A DNA stretch of 13,911 nt from an uncultured bacterium (lineage in GTDB: Bacteria; Patescibacteriota; Saccharimonadia; Saccharimonadales; Saccharimonadaceae): positions 1 to 13,911 of the forward strand of contig CAIOSL010000030.1 of assembly GCA_903861015.1 (NCBI GenBank), given 5' to 3'. Shown here piece after piece: positions 1-6,381 of this stretch. The notes beneath the pieces are model-generated. The model did no database searches. It saw only the letters and a program-made list of their open reading frames with translations, and was not told the DNA's origin. Position numbers and translations under genes: made by a program. Within the stretch, counting starts at the first letter, position 1, and every line of letters starts with the position of its first letter.

Positions 1-979
1 GCTCGATGACGTGCGGCACAAACTTTTCGTTAGTGCCTTTGACGTTATAGTCCATACTTTTGCCAGCAACTCGTTGGATATTGCCCAGGTCAAAATTGGT
101 TCGATACGCCAACCCCAATAATTCTTCGCGGCCAATCGGAAAATCAAATTCAAAATCAATTGTGCGTTTGCTGTAATGGGCCCGATCTTCGGCCGGGACT
201 TCTAGTTCGTGGACGGATTCGGTTGGCAAACCAATTGCTGCGCACCAATCCCAAACCAATTTGCGCCACATTTCGAATGACTCTTCCCATTTATCGGGAT
301 GAACAAAATACTCAACCTCCATCTGTTCAAATTCGCGCGAGCGAAAGATAAAGTCGCGTGGACTAATCTCGTTGCGAAAAGCCTTGCCCTGCTGGCCAAT
401 ACCAAATGGCAAATCAGGATAAAAACTATCGAGGACGTTTTTGTAATTGGTAAAAATACCCTGGGCGGTCTCGGGACGCAAATAACTAATGCTTGATTCG
501 TCCTCGACAGGCCCAACATTGGTTTTGAACATCATGTTAAATGATCGGACGGCCGATAATTCGTTGCCGTTCGGGCTTTTTAGGCCTTTTTCCTTGATCA
601 AATTATCCATCGCCTCAAACGACAAACCGTCGGCCAAAAAACCAGCGTCTTTGATCAAATGGTCGGCACGAAAACGTTGGTTGGTAACTAAATCTTCAAC
701 TAGTGGATCGCTAAAAGTGTCGACATGACCACTGGCCTGCCAAACTTTTTGGTTCATCAAAATCGCCGCGTCAACACCGTACATATCGTCGCGCTCTTCG
801 ATAAACATCTTCCACCACAAGTTCATGATGTTGCGTTTTAAAGCCACGCCCAATGGGCCGTAATCCCAGGTACCGCTCAAACCACCATAGACATCGCTGC
901 CTTGATATATAAAGCCCCGGCGCTTGGCCAAACTGACGATTGATTCCATTTTGACGTTCTTGGTATTTTTGTCGCTCAT
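1..979 (-). CDS. glyQS: Glycyl-tRNA synthetase, alpha2 type (N-terminal 326 residues; 3' end beyond left edge)
   Basis: Charges tRNA-Gly with glycine in the cytoplasm; class II synthetase. Starting at the ATG at 979-977, the minus strand is open for 326 codons to the window edge. Residues 22-44 (GFIYQGSDVYGGLSGTWDYG) are the typical GlyRS N-terminus. RPETAQGIF lies at 168-176, and class II motif 2, FRNEISPRDF followed by REFEQME, at 201-221. The last visible residues, KFVPHVIE, match the start of the conserved stretch before motif 3. This is the single-chain dimeric enzyme, not the bacterial alpha/beta glyQ+glyS form. Met11 is an alternative start, but Met1 fits the -10 box 11 bases upstream. 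It follows recO by 28 bases on the same strand and has its own promoter, so it may also be read through from the kinase-regulator-recO operon. The C-terminal anticodon-binding domain is outside the window. Confidence 0.95.
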   Translation of the reverse strand, partial: MSDKNTKNVKMESIVSLAKRRGFIYQGSDVYGGLSGTWDYGPLGVALKRNIMNLWWKMFIEERDDMYGVDAAILMNQKVWQASGHVDTFSDPLVEDLVTNQRFRADHLIKDAGFLADGLSFEAMDNLIKEKGLKSPNGNELSAVRSFNMMFKTNVGPVEDESSISYLRPETAQGIFTNYKNVLDSFYPDLPFGIGQQGKAFRNEISPRDFIFRSREFEQMEVEYFVHPDKWEESFEMWRKLVWDWCAAIGLPTESVHELEVPAEDRAHYSKRTIDFEFDFPIGREELLGLAYRTNFDLGNIQRVAGKSMDYNVKGTNEKFVPHVIE

Positions 980-990
980 AATTAACACCT

Positions 991-999
991 ATTATACCA
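991..999 (-). promoter_or_regulatory. Extended -10 promoter of glyQS
   Basis: On the minus strand TGgTATAAT ends 11 bases before the glyQS ATG. A start 6-7 bases downstream of the -10 would leave a leader of about 4-5 bases, too short for a Shine-Dalgarno. An AGGTG directly after the -10 sits at Shine-Dalgarno distance from the ATG, but would probably be upstream of the transcription start. No clear -35 is seen. Confidence 0.65.
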
Positions 1000-1007
1000 G
1001 TTATTGG

Positions 1008-1685
1008 CTAGTTTATGGCAGCATGTTCGCGCGCAACCATCATACAATCACCAATCACATCATTAATACCGCCGATTTGAGCAATAATTTTGAGTGGCTT
1101 GGTAGCAATTAAACGAAGTAATTTGATATGGTCGGATGTTAACGTACCGCCGACAACTGCCCGCAAACCCTTCTCGGCAACGTCATAACGGTACGATTGG
1201 TCGGCCACCAGTGCCGCTCCGGTGACGTCGTGCCACAAACTAAGTTCGTACCCCATCAACGCCGAGTAATGCAGATAAAACCATGTTTGTACCAAACGCA
1301 AATCAACCGAATGGGCGTCCAAGCCCATCAAAACCTCGGCCATCAAATCATACCAATCTGACCCATCAATATTCTCGCTGGCGGCCGAAACTAATTTGAT
1401 CGCCAAATAGGCAAACTGCATTCGGTCGTAGTCGGTCATGATGTTGTTATAAAAATGAACCAGACGGGCCGAAGTCAAAATACCCAACTCGCCCTTTCCT
1501 TCGCCGACAACCACATCGCAAATCGAGAATAGCTCGATCCCGCCCGACAAACGGCTTTTTTCGCGGCGGGCACTTTTGGCCATAACGCTCAATTTTCCGT
1601 CCGGGGTTAATAATTGCAATATCCGGTCGGCCTCGCCGTAGTTAGTCCGGCGCAAAACGATCGCTGGCGTTTTTATGGTTTTCAT
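1008..1685 (-). CDS. recO: DNA repair protein RecO (zinc-finger-less)
   Basis: RecO loads RecA onto SSB-coated gaps together with RecR in the RecF pathway and can anneal strands. The 225-residue product has the family's N-terminal OB fold: TPAIVLRRTNYGEADRILQL at about 6-25, then the basic KSARREKSRLSGGIELF segment. A helical C-terminal half follows. Length is near the usual 230-250. Only two cysteines are present (in ICDVVV and GDCMMV), so the C4 zinc finger of many RecO proteins is missing. Its ATG overlaps the TGA of the response-regulator gene as ATGA (1682-1685), so translation is probably coupled to the two-component genes. glyQS follows 28 bases downstream. Confidence 0.9.
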   Translation of the reverse strand: MKTIKTPAIVLRRTNYGEADRILQLLTPDGKLSVMAKSARREKSRLSGGIELFSICDVVVGEGKGELGILTSARLVHFYNNIMTDYDRMQFAYLAIKLVSAASENIDGSDWYDLMAEVLMGLDAHSVDLRLVQTWFYLHYSALMGYELSLWHDVTGAALVADQSYRYDVAEKGLRAVVGGTLTSDHIKLLRLIATKPLKIIAQIGGINDVIGDCMMVAREHAAIN

Positions 1686-2053
1686 AACAGCACGCCACGA
1701 ACCGCTGCCAACAAGTCATCGGGCAGCATAGTCGTCTTATCCAACAGGCGCCTGACGCCATATGGCGCTAGGTCGTCCAACGATAAATCGGCCGCCAGAT
1801 TAGTCGACAAAATAATCGGAATAGCGCCAGTATCACCATACGATTGAAGCTCGTGCATCAAACTAAAGGCAGTTGTTCCGGGCAGCAAAACATCCAAAAC
1901 AATCACATCGGGCACTAAATCATCGATCGCCGCAATAGCCTCGTCGGCACCGACAACATGCGTTACCAAATACCCAGCCCTAGATAACATCAATGATTGT
2001 TGCTGGGCCAACCATTTATCATCCTCGACTATTAACACTTTAGACTGGTTCAT
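1682..2053 (-). CDS. Single-domain response regulator (REC only)
   Basis: A 123-residue protein made of one receiver domain and nothing else. Visible REC residues are the acidic cluster E10-D11-D12, phospho-acceptor D54 in VIVLDVLLPG, S83/T84 in ILSTN, and K106 in LLDKT. There is no DNA-binding or enzymatic output domain, so it probably acts by protein-protein contact or as a phosphorelay intermediate. It overlaps the upstream kinase by ATGA (2050-2053) and the downstream recO by ATGA (1682-1685). The kinase is therefore its likely phosphodonor. Its target is unknown; a link to RecO is only suggested by the operon. Confidence 0.9.
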   Translation of the reverse strand: MNQSKVLIVEDDKWLAQQQSLMLSRAGYLVTHVVGADEAIAAIDDLVPDVIVLDVLLPGTTAFSLMHELQSYGDTGAIPIILSTNLAADLSLDDLAPYGVRRLLDKTTMLPDDLLAAVRGVLL

Positions 2054-2793
2054 ATTAGCCTTAGCTGTCGCGATGCCTGCAGGTCGATAAAAAATGTGGC
2101 ACCGTCACGGTGTTGAGTTACGCCGATCTTGGCGTTCATAGCATCGGCAAATTGACTGGCTATGTACAGTCCCAGCCCACTGCTTTGGGGTCGAGAATGA
2201 AGCGGCATTGGCCCAAGATTACGGCCCGACTTTAGCTGCCGGCGATTAAGTCGACTGAGTCCCGGACCGTAATCGCGCACACCCAAGCGAATAACACTGC
2301 CCCCACTGTGACAGCCGACCTTGATTTCGATCGCCGAGCCGTCCTGGGTGTAGTGCAAAGCGTTATCGCTAAAACTCATGATTACCCGGCGCAACAGATC
2401 ACGATTGGCGACCAGTAACAGTGGATGTTTGCGGGTTACTAATTTAACCCGGCGGTCATGCAGCGCAAATAGCGGCGTTAATTCGTGAACAATATCACGG
2501 CATAATTGTTGTGGATTAATCGGCTCGAGCTCGAACATTGCCTCCGACAAACGCACCGACCGAGTAAGGTCACTGGTCAAACGCAGTGCTCTTTCGCTGG
2601 TCAAACTGATTTGACGCAGCAAGCGCTGCTGATCACTTGGCGACAAATCGCCGCTTTCGATCATTAAACTGAGTTGACGAATCAACGCCAAAGGAGATTT
2701 GAGCTCGTGGGCGGCCGCCACAAACGACGAAACGCCATCTGTTAGTGGTCTGTCAAAAAGCTGTTGATTACTATCACCTTGCACCGTCCCCAT
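2050..2793 (-). CDS. Soluble sensor histidine kinase without a recognisable sensor domain
   Basis: Autophosphorylating histidine kinase, 247 residues. The dimerisation/phospho-acceptor helix holds an H-box, AAAHELKSPLALIRQ, at 26-40 with H29 as the likely phosphorylated residue. The ATP-binding domain shows the N-box (FSDNALHYT, N144), the G1 box (VRDYGPGL, D174) and the G2 box (SSGLGLYIASQFA, 204-216). Only about 20 residues precede the H-box; there is no membrane helix, HAMP, PAS or GAF. The protein should be cytoplasmic and must sense through the catalytic core or a partner. First gene of an ATGA-coupled kinase-regulator-recO operon. The ATG at 2793-2791 lies 8 bases from a TACAAT box; an ATG 7 bases upstream is in another frame. 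Confidence 0.92.
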   Translation of the reverse strand: MGTVQGDSNQQLFDRPLTDGVSSFVAAAHELKSPLALIRQLSLMIESGDLSPSDQQRLLRQISLTSERALRLTSDLTRSVRLSEAMFELEPINPQQLCRDIVHELTPLFALHDRRVKLVTRKHPLLLVANRDLLRRVIMSFSDNALHYTQDGSAIEIKVGCHSGGSVIRLGVRDYGPGLSRLNRRQLKSGRNLGPMPLHSRPQSSGLGLYIASQFADAMNAKIGVTQHRDGATFFIDLQASRQLRLI

Positions 2794-2801
2794 ATGCCAT
2801 T

Positions 2802-2810
2802 ATTGTAGCA
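2802..2810 (-). promoter_or_regulatory. Extended -10 promoter of the kinase-regulator-recO operon
   Basis: TGcTACAAT on the minus strand lies in the 34-base gap between the PsbP-like gene and the kinase and ends 8 bases before the kinase ATG. The predicted start falls within a base or two of the ATG, so the message should be leaderless or nearly so. No convincing -35. Confidence 0.65.
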
Positions 2811-2827
2811 TGTACGGATAGTTTGTG

Positions 2828-3487
2828 TTATTGATTGAATTTAATCGTTGCGATCAAAGCGTTAAAGTCGGCCATAAAGGTGTTAGCATCGGTTCGAATC
2901 GTCAGGGTTTTGTCGCGAATCTTGAACAAGACCGCCGCTCCACGAATGTCCTTGCTAAAACTGCCGTCCAGGCGAGTGCCGTTGCTGCCATCAACCGAAA
3001 AAGCGCTTGATTTAAGATCGCCTTTTTTAACCTGAGCGTCATAACCAGTAACAGCTTTGTCGTAATCTTTTTCCTCGATCAAAACTCGAATCGCAAACTG
3101 CTGGGTCGAACTGATTGGCGGAACGACCACTGGGTTAAGGTAAGCTTCGTAGGTGCCGCCGCTGGCCGCATCCTTGTTAACAAATGCACTCCAGGTCTTT
3201 GGATAATTAAATGTTACACCACCATAATCACTGGGGCCGGTAAACTGACGCATCGGTTCTTTTTCGCGCTCGGTGAATTTGGCTTCGTCAACATCGACTT
3301 GATCTTTCTTGGCCGTTACGACAGCGTCATTAATCTTGGAGTCGACATTGGTTTTTTGATCGGTGTAATTAATAAGCGCCCAAACCGCAAAGATAGCCAC
3401 CGCAACCGACAAAACTATCAGACCGATAGTTGTCGCCACCCAGACGTTAATAATGCCTTTTTGCGCCTGATGGTTTTTGTGAATCAT
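2828..3487 (-). CDS. Single-pass membrane-anchored PsbP-like protein
   Basis: A 219-residue protein with a short basic N-terminus, one membrane helix at about 15-39 (VWVATTIGLIVLSVAVAIFA), a charged linker at 41-80, and an exported beta-rich domain. The segment GGVTFNYPKTWSAF followed by strands and a C-terminal LIATIKFNQ resembles PsbP-like/PsbP-related domains seen in small exported proteins of Saccharibacteria. There is no lipobox cysteine, so the helix is an uncleaved anchor rather than a lipoprotein signal. No catalytic motif is seen and its function is unknown. It starts 7 bases after the methyltransferase stop codon but has its own consensus promoter, so it can be expressed independently of the upstream cluster. 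Confidence 0.8.
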   Translation of the reverse strand: MIHKNHQAQKGIINVWVATTIGLIVLSVAVAIFAVWALINYTDQKTNVDSKINDAVVTAKKDQVDVDEAKFTEREKEPMRQFTGPSDYGGVTFNYPKTWSAFVNKDAASGGTYEAYLNPVVVPPISSTQQFAIRVLIEEKDYDKAVTGYDAQVKKGDLKSSAFSVDGSNGTRLDGSFSKDIRGAAVLFKIRDKTLTIRTDANTFMADFNALIATIKFNQ

Positions 3488-3493
3488 AGCGTA

Positions 3494-3522
3494 ATTATAC
3501 TTGTGCTTGATTAGTCTGTAAA
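3494..3522 (-). promoter_or_regulatory. Consensus promoter of the PsbP-like gene
   Basis: TTTACA (3517-3522), a 17-base spacer and TATAAT (3494-3499) on the minus strand: the best -35/-10 pair in the left block. The -10 ends 6 bases before the ATG at 3487, so transcription should begin at or next to the A of the start codon, giving a leaderless mRNA. The promoter is inside the end of the methyltransferase gene, whose TAA stop (3495-3497) is part of the -10 box. Confidence 0.75.
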
Positions 3523-4022
3523 GGTTTTAGCAGATACAGATTATGAGCACCATGTCGAGCTGTTAAGTCTACCCCGTTTAGCTCAAAACCCAAACTAATT
3601 ACACTGATCGGATGACCTATTCGATTAACCTCTTGTTGTAAAAAACGCACCATTTTGGCAACATCACGCGTAACCGTAAAAACATAGACAACCGTCGTAT
3701 CGGCCGGTAATTTGCTGAACCAAAAATCCGTAAAGACAACCCGAACTCGCGGATCACCCCACGACAGTAATCGCGATACCAAAACCAAGATCGGATTAAT
3801 CTCATAACCAACCGCTTGGGCACCCAAACGCGAAGCGTGACGCAGTACGACCCCATCACCGCTGCCGACGTCCACTAAAACATCACTTGGACCCAGTCGA
3901 TATAGTTCCAAAAAAGCTGGCGCTAGTGTCTTGCCCAAACTTGGTACGTAAGGTGCGCCACGTAACACAACCAAACTGAATAACAGTACTAAAATTAAAA
4001 CGCCTATCGCCAGCCATAACAT
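3495..4022 (-). CDS. Membrane-anchored class I SAM-dependent methyltransferase-like protein
   Basis: A 175-residue protein. Residues 2-20 (LWLAIGVLILVLLFSLVVL) form one membrane helix, followed by RGAPYVPS and a short Rossmann methyltransferase domain. SAM motif I is VDVGSGDGVVL (50-60), with acidic E74 (GYEINP) at the end of strand 2 and D99 (FTDFW) in the motif III region. The substrate is not evident; the short domain and anchor suggest a lipid, quinone-like or membrane-protein target, but that is inference. Its ATG directly abuts the xseB TAG stop with no gap, so translation is likely coupled. It closes the YbhN-like/xseA/xseB cluster. Confidence 0.8.
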   Translation of the reverse strand: MLWLAIGVLILVLLFSLVVLRGAPYVPSLGKTLAPAFLELYRLGPSDVLVDVGSGDGVVLRHASRLGAQAVGYEINPILVLVSRLLSWGDPRVRVVFTDFWFSKLPADTTVVYVFTVTRDVAKMVRFLQQEVNRIGHPISVISLGFELNGVDLTARHGAHNLYLLKPLQTNQAQV

Positions 4023-4229
4023 CTAGTTGTCTCGATCAAACTTTTGCTTGACCACTTGAATATCATTTTTTAGCGATAGTAGTTCTTTTTCGATATCCGC
4101 CGCCAATGCCTCGGCCTGCTTATACCGATCAAGGGCTTGCTCGATAACAAAATCATCCCCATCAAACCAGGCCACCAATTGATTAAGTTCGGTTATTTTC
4201 TCTTGAATTGTTTTACTTGATTGTGACAT
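4023..4229 (-). CDS. xseB: Exodeoxyribonuclease VII small subunit
   Basis: Small helical subunit that coats the coiled-coil arm of XseA. The 68-residue product has the usual length and features: a first helix SSKTIQEKITELNQLVAWFDGD and a second helix with ALDRYKQAEALAADIEKEL, corresponding to the conserved L-x-x-Y-x-x-G/A pattern. Its start lies inside the end of xseA (17-base overlap), as in many xseAB operons, and its stop is followed immediately by the methyltransferase ATG. Confidence 0.9.
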   Translation of the reverse strand: MSQSSKTIQEKITELNQLVAWFDGDDFVIEQALDRYKQAEALAADIEKELLSLKNDIQVVKQKFDRDN

Positions 4230-5316
4230 TTTTGACCTCTGCTTTTAATATAATCTTTAATGTTTCGACTTCGATAACTTCTCCGGGCTTAGTGTCGCCC
4301 CGAATTAAGGCGTAGCCTCGCCTCAAAACCATGTTTGGGTCAAGCTGGGTCAGTATACTGCGTATCGACAACAAATTTTTAACCTGATCATCAACTGCCC
4401 TATCCATCTGTTTGACCGCGCCATAAACCAGGTCGGTGACGATTTGTTGTTGGCGATCAATAATTTGTAGTATTCGTGGCAATAATGAACCCGTTTTGGT
4501 TCTAATCGACTTGATCGCATCGTTTTTGTCTGAGACCAAAATCTGGGCTGCGTTGCTGGGTGTAGCCGCTCGTACATCAGCCACCATATCTGCCAAACTT
4601 TCGTCGGTTTCGTGACCAACACCAACCAATGTCGGAATGCGACTGGCGGCAATCGCCCGCACCAGCGGCTCGTCATTAAAGGCCGACAAATCATCGGCGC
4701 TGCCGCCACCACGAATAATCACCAATACATCCGGTATAACCTGTTGTTGATTAAAATAATTAATCGCGCGAATTATCTGGTCGGGTGCACTGGCGCCCTG
4801 AACTTGAACGTGAGCAACATCGACCCTAACACCACCCCACCGATCGTTCAGTATTTTAACAAAGTCAGCATAACCGGCGGCTTCAGTACTGCTAATAACC
4901 GCAACGTGTTGCGGGCTGGACGGCAGCTGTCGCTTGCGATCAATGGCGAACAAGCCCTCCTGGTCAAGTTTGGCTTTCAAAATATCAAAACTTTTTTTCA
5001 ATGCCCCTTCACCACTGGGACGGATAGTTTTAATCGTCAGACTAAACTTACCCCACTGGGTCAGCTTGGGCGTGGCGCTAACGATCACTTTCATGCCATC
5101 CTCGATCGGCAGCCGCAGTTGCCAGACACTCATAAAACAACCAATGCTGGACTGACTGTCCTTTATGTCAAAAAAGACGTATTTGCCCTGGTTAACTTTA
5201 AACGATGATACTTCGCCCTCGATCTCGACAACTGGGTATGCATAATCGAGCGTCTGGTTAACTATCGCAATAAAATCACTGACGCCAAAGATTAATCTAG
5301 GCTGTGTTTCGACCAT
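4213..5316 (-). CDS. xseA: Exodeoxyribonuclease VII large subunit (short form)
   Basis: Catalytic subunit of the metal-independent single-strand exonuclease VII, which trims single-stranded DNA in repair. The 367-residue product has an N-terminal OB domain (about 8-100: LIFGVSDFIAIVN, then IEGEVSSFK). The catalytic domain holds AVISSTEAAGYADF (D151), IIRGGGSADDLSAFNDE (R202) and VGVGHETDESLADMVADVRAATP (H235, D238). The R-to-H and H-to-D spacings of 33 and 3 equal those of the essential E. coli residues R205, H238 and D241. It is about 90 residues shorter than the E. coli enzyme, mainly from a shortened C-terminal coiled-coil arm (about 265-330). The start lies 20 bases inside the end of the YbhN-like gene, and the end overlaps xseB by 17 bases. 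Confidence 0.94.
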   Translation of the reverse strand: MVETQPRLIFGVSDFIAIVNQTLDYAYPVVEIEGEVSSFKVNQGKYVFFDIKDSQSSIGCFMSVWQLRLPIEDGMKVIVSATPKLTQWGKFSLTIKTIRPSGEGALKKSFDILKAKLDQEGLFAIDRKRQLPSSPQHVAVISSTEAAGYADFVKILNDRWGGVRVDVAHVQVQGASAPDQIIRAINYFNQQQVIPDVLVIIRGGGSADDLSAFNDEPLVRAIAASRIPTLVGVGHETDESLADMVADVRAATPSNAAQILVSDKNDAIKSIRTKTGSLLPRILQIIDRQQQIVTDLVYGAVKQMDRAVDDQVKNLLSIRSILTQLDPNMVLRRGYALIRGDTKPGEVIEVETLKIILKAEVKNVTIK

Positions 5317-6328
5317 ATTTGTTAATCGTTAGTTGATAAAATACATAGCCAAACACCACCGTACCTGTTAGCAATGTCGCCCTCGACAGCAAAGTGCCGG
5401 CAATTGCTACCTCGGACGAGACCCCGGCCGATGCCAAAAACGCAATCATAACTGTCTCGTAAATACCGGCACCGCCAGGCAATACCGACAATACACTAAC
5501 AAATGACGACAGGCCGAATGATATAAACAGTGTCGCCGGGCTAACCGAATGACCAAGCGCCAAAAAGACGACGTAAAGTAACATGGCATCCAGCGCGTTG
5601 GTTACCAAAGCCCAGACAAACGGACGAACCAAAATTCGCTTTTCTCGCCTTATTTCCAAATAATCCAGGTGTAATTCTTCAAAGAAATTCTCGACCGTTG
5701 CCAGGCGCAATACCTGACGCTTTTTGCCACCGGTGACAAACCTGACTAATTTGTTCGTTATTCGCGTCAACCAACTGGATATAATCGTCAATCGTCGCTT
5801 GCTGCTGACGACATATATAATCAAGGCCGTACCGCCGACAATCGAAGCCACCAATATCAAACTGATGATAGTAATCGCCTGATTAATCGCATGATCAAAC
5901 AGCAATACGGTGACCGATATTGCCAACAATACTACAAAGCTGGCAAAAGTCATTACAAAACGGACGATTTGCGCCATTGTTGATCGCCCAACACTGACAT
6001 CGTGTCGTTTTAGCACCCAGCTCAGATACGAAAACCCGGCCGCCCCGCCACTTGGCAAAATATGGTTAACGAAATTTAATTCCAATGCGATACGCGTCAT
6101 CGTCAAGCGCGACATAGTCTGCAAATTACCGCGTGACCGCAGATACGAATACATGATTTCGCCGGTTGTAAAATAGCTGACTAATTGCGCTGGTATAAAG
6201 ATCAACCAGATCCAAATGTTGACTGTCCCTAACAAGTTCCAGGCCTTGGCGATCTCGTGCCAGCCAAAAAACACCAACAGACCCAAAAGTATAAAAGTAA
6301 TTAACGTTACCCAAGAACGAAATGACAT
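5297..6328 (-). CDS. YbhN/UPF0104 (LPG-synthase transmembrane region) family membrane protein
   Basis: Polytopic inner-membrane protein, 343 residues from the chosen start, with about seven or eight membrane helices. The family hallmarks are LPSGGAAGFSYLSWVL in the first third and LPGGAGIYETVMIAFLASAG near the end, followed by LLSRATLL. The family includes the membrane domain of lysylphosphatidylglycerol synthase (MprF) and stand-alone YbhN-like proteins proposed to move lipids or glycolipids across the membrane; the substrate here is unknown. The frame is open to an ATG at 6394, but I place the start at 6328 (MSFRSWVTLI) because an extended -10 box lies 10 bases before it and the longer form would overlap the divergent gene at 6382. 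It overlaps xseA by 20 bases and leads that cluster. Confidence 0.87.
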   Translation of the reverse strand: MSFRSWVTLITFILLGLLVFFGWHEIAKAWNLLGTVNIWIWLIFIPAQLVSYFTTGEIMYSYLRSRGNLQTMSRLTMTRIALELNFVNHILPSGGAAGFSYLSWVLKRHDVSVGRSTMAQIVRFVMTFASFVVLLAISVTVLLFDHAINQAITIISLILVASIVGGTALIIYVVSSKRRLTIISSWLTRITNKLVRFVTGGKKRQVLRLATVENFFEELHLDYLEIRREKRILVRPFVWALVTNALDAMLLYVVFLALGHSVSPATLFISFGLSSFVSVLSVLPGGAGIYETVMIAFLASAGVSSEVAIAGTLLSRATLLTGTVVFGYVFYQLTINKYGRNTA

Positions 6329-6338
6329 AACTGCAATA

Positions 6339-6347
6339 ATTATAGCA
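6339..6347 (-). promoter_or_regulatory. Extended -10 promoter of the YbhN-like/xseAB cluster
   Basis: TGcTATAAT on the minus strand ends 10 bases before the ATG at 6328, predicting a 3-4 base leader. It decides the start of the YbhN-like gene: the upstream ATG at 6394 would lie outside the transcript. The -10 box of the divergent gene is only 23 bases away. Confidence 0.7.
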
Positions 6348-6367
6348 CCTAAAAAGACATTACCACG

Positions 6368-6373
6368 TATAAT
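6368..6373 (+). promoter_or_regulatory. -10 box of the TRM11-like gene
   Basis: TATAAT on the plus strand ends 8 bases before the ATG at 6382, so the transcript should start at or beside the start codon. No good -35 at 17 bases (GCACCT) and no TGn extension. It is back to back with the divergent promoter at 6339-6347, so the two polymerases would compete for overlapping DNA. Confidence 0.6.
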
Positions 6374-6381
6374 AGGTCTAT

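Noticed and set aside
202..519. 105-codon minus-strand open frame inside glyQS in another frame
   Set aside because: The glyQS frame carries conserved class II motifs through this region.
4350..4712. 120-codon minus-strand frame inside xseA
   Set aside because: Out-of-frame shadow of the xseA catalytic and coiled-coil region.
4612..5208. 198-codon plus-strand open frame opposite xseA
   Set aside because: It lies fully within xseA, whose catalytic motifs and overlaps with neighbours are certain; composition fits an antisense shadow.
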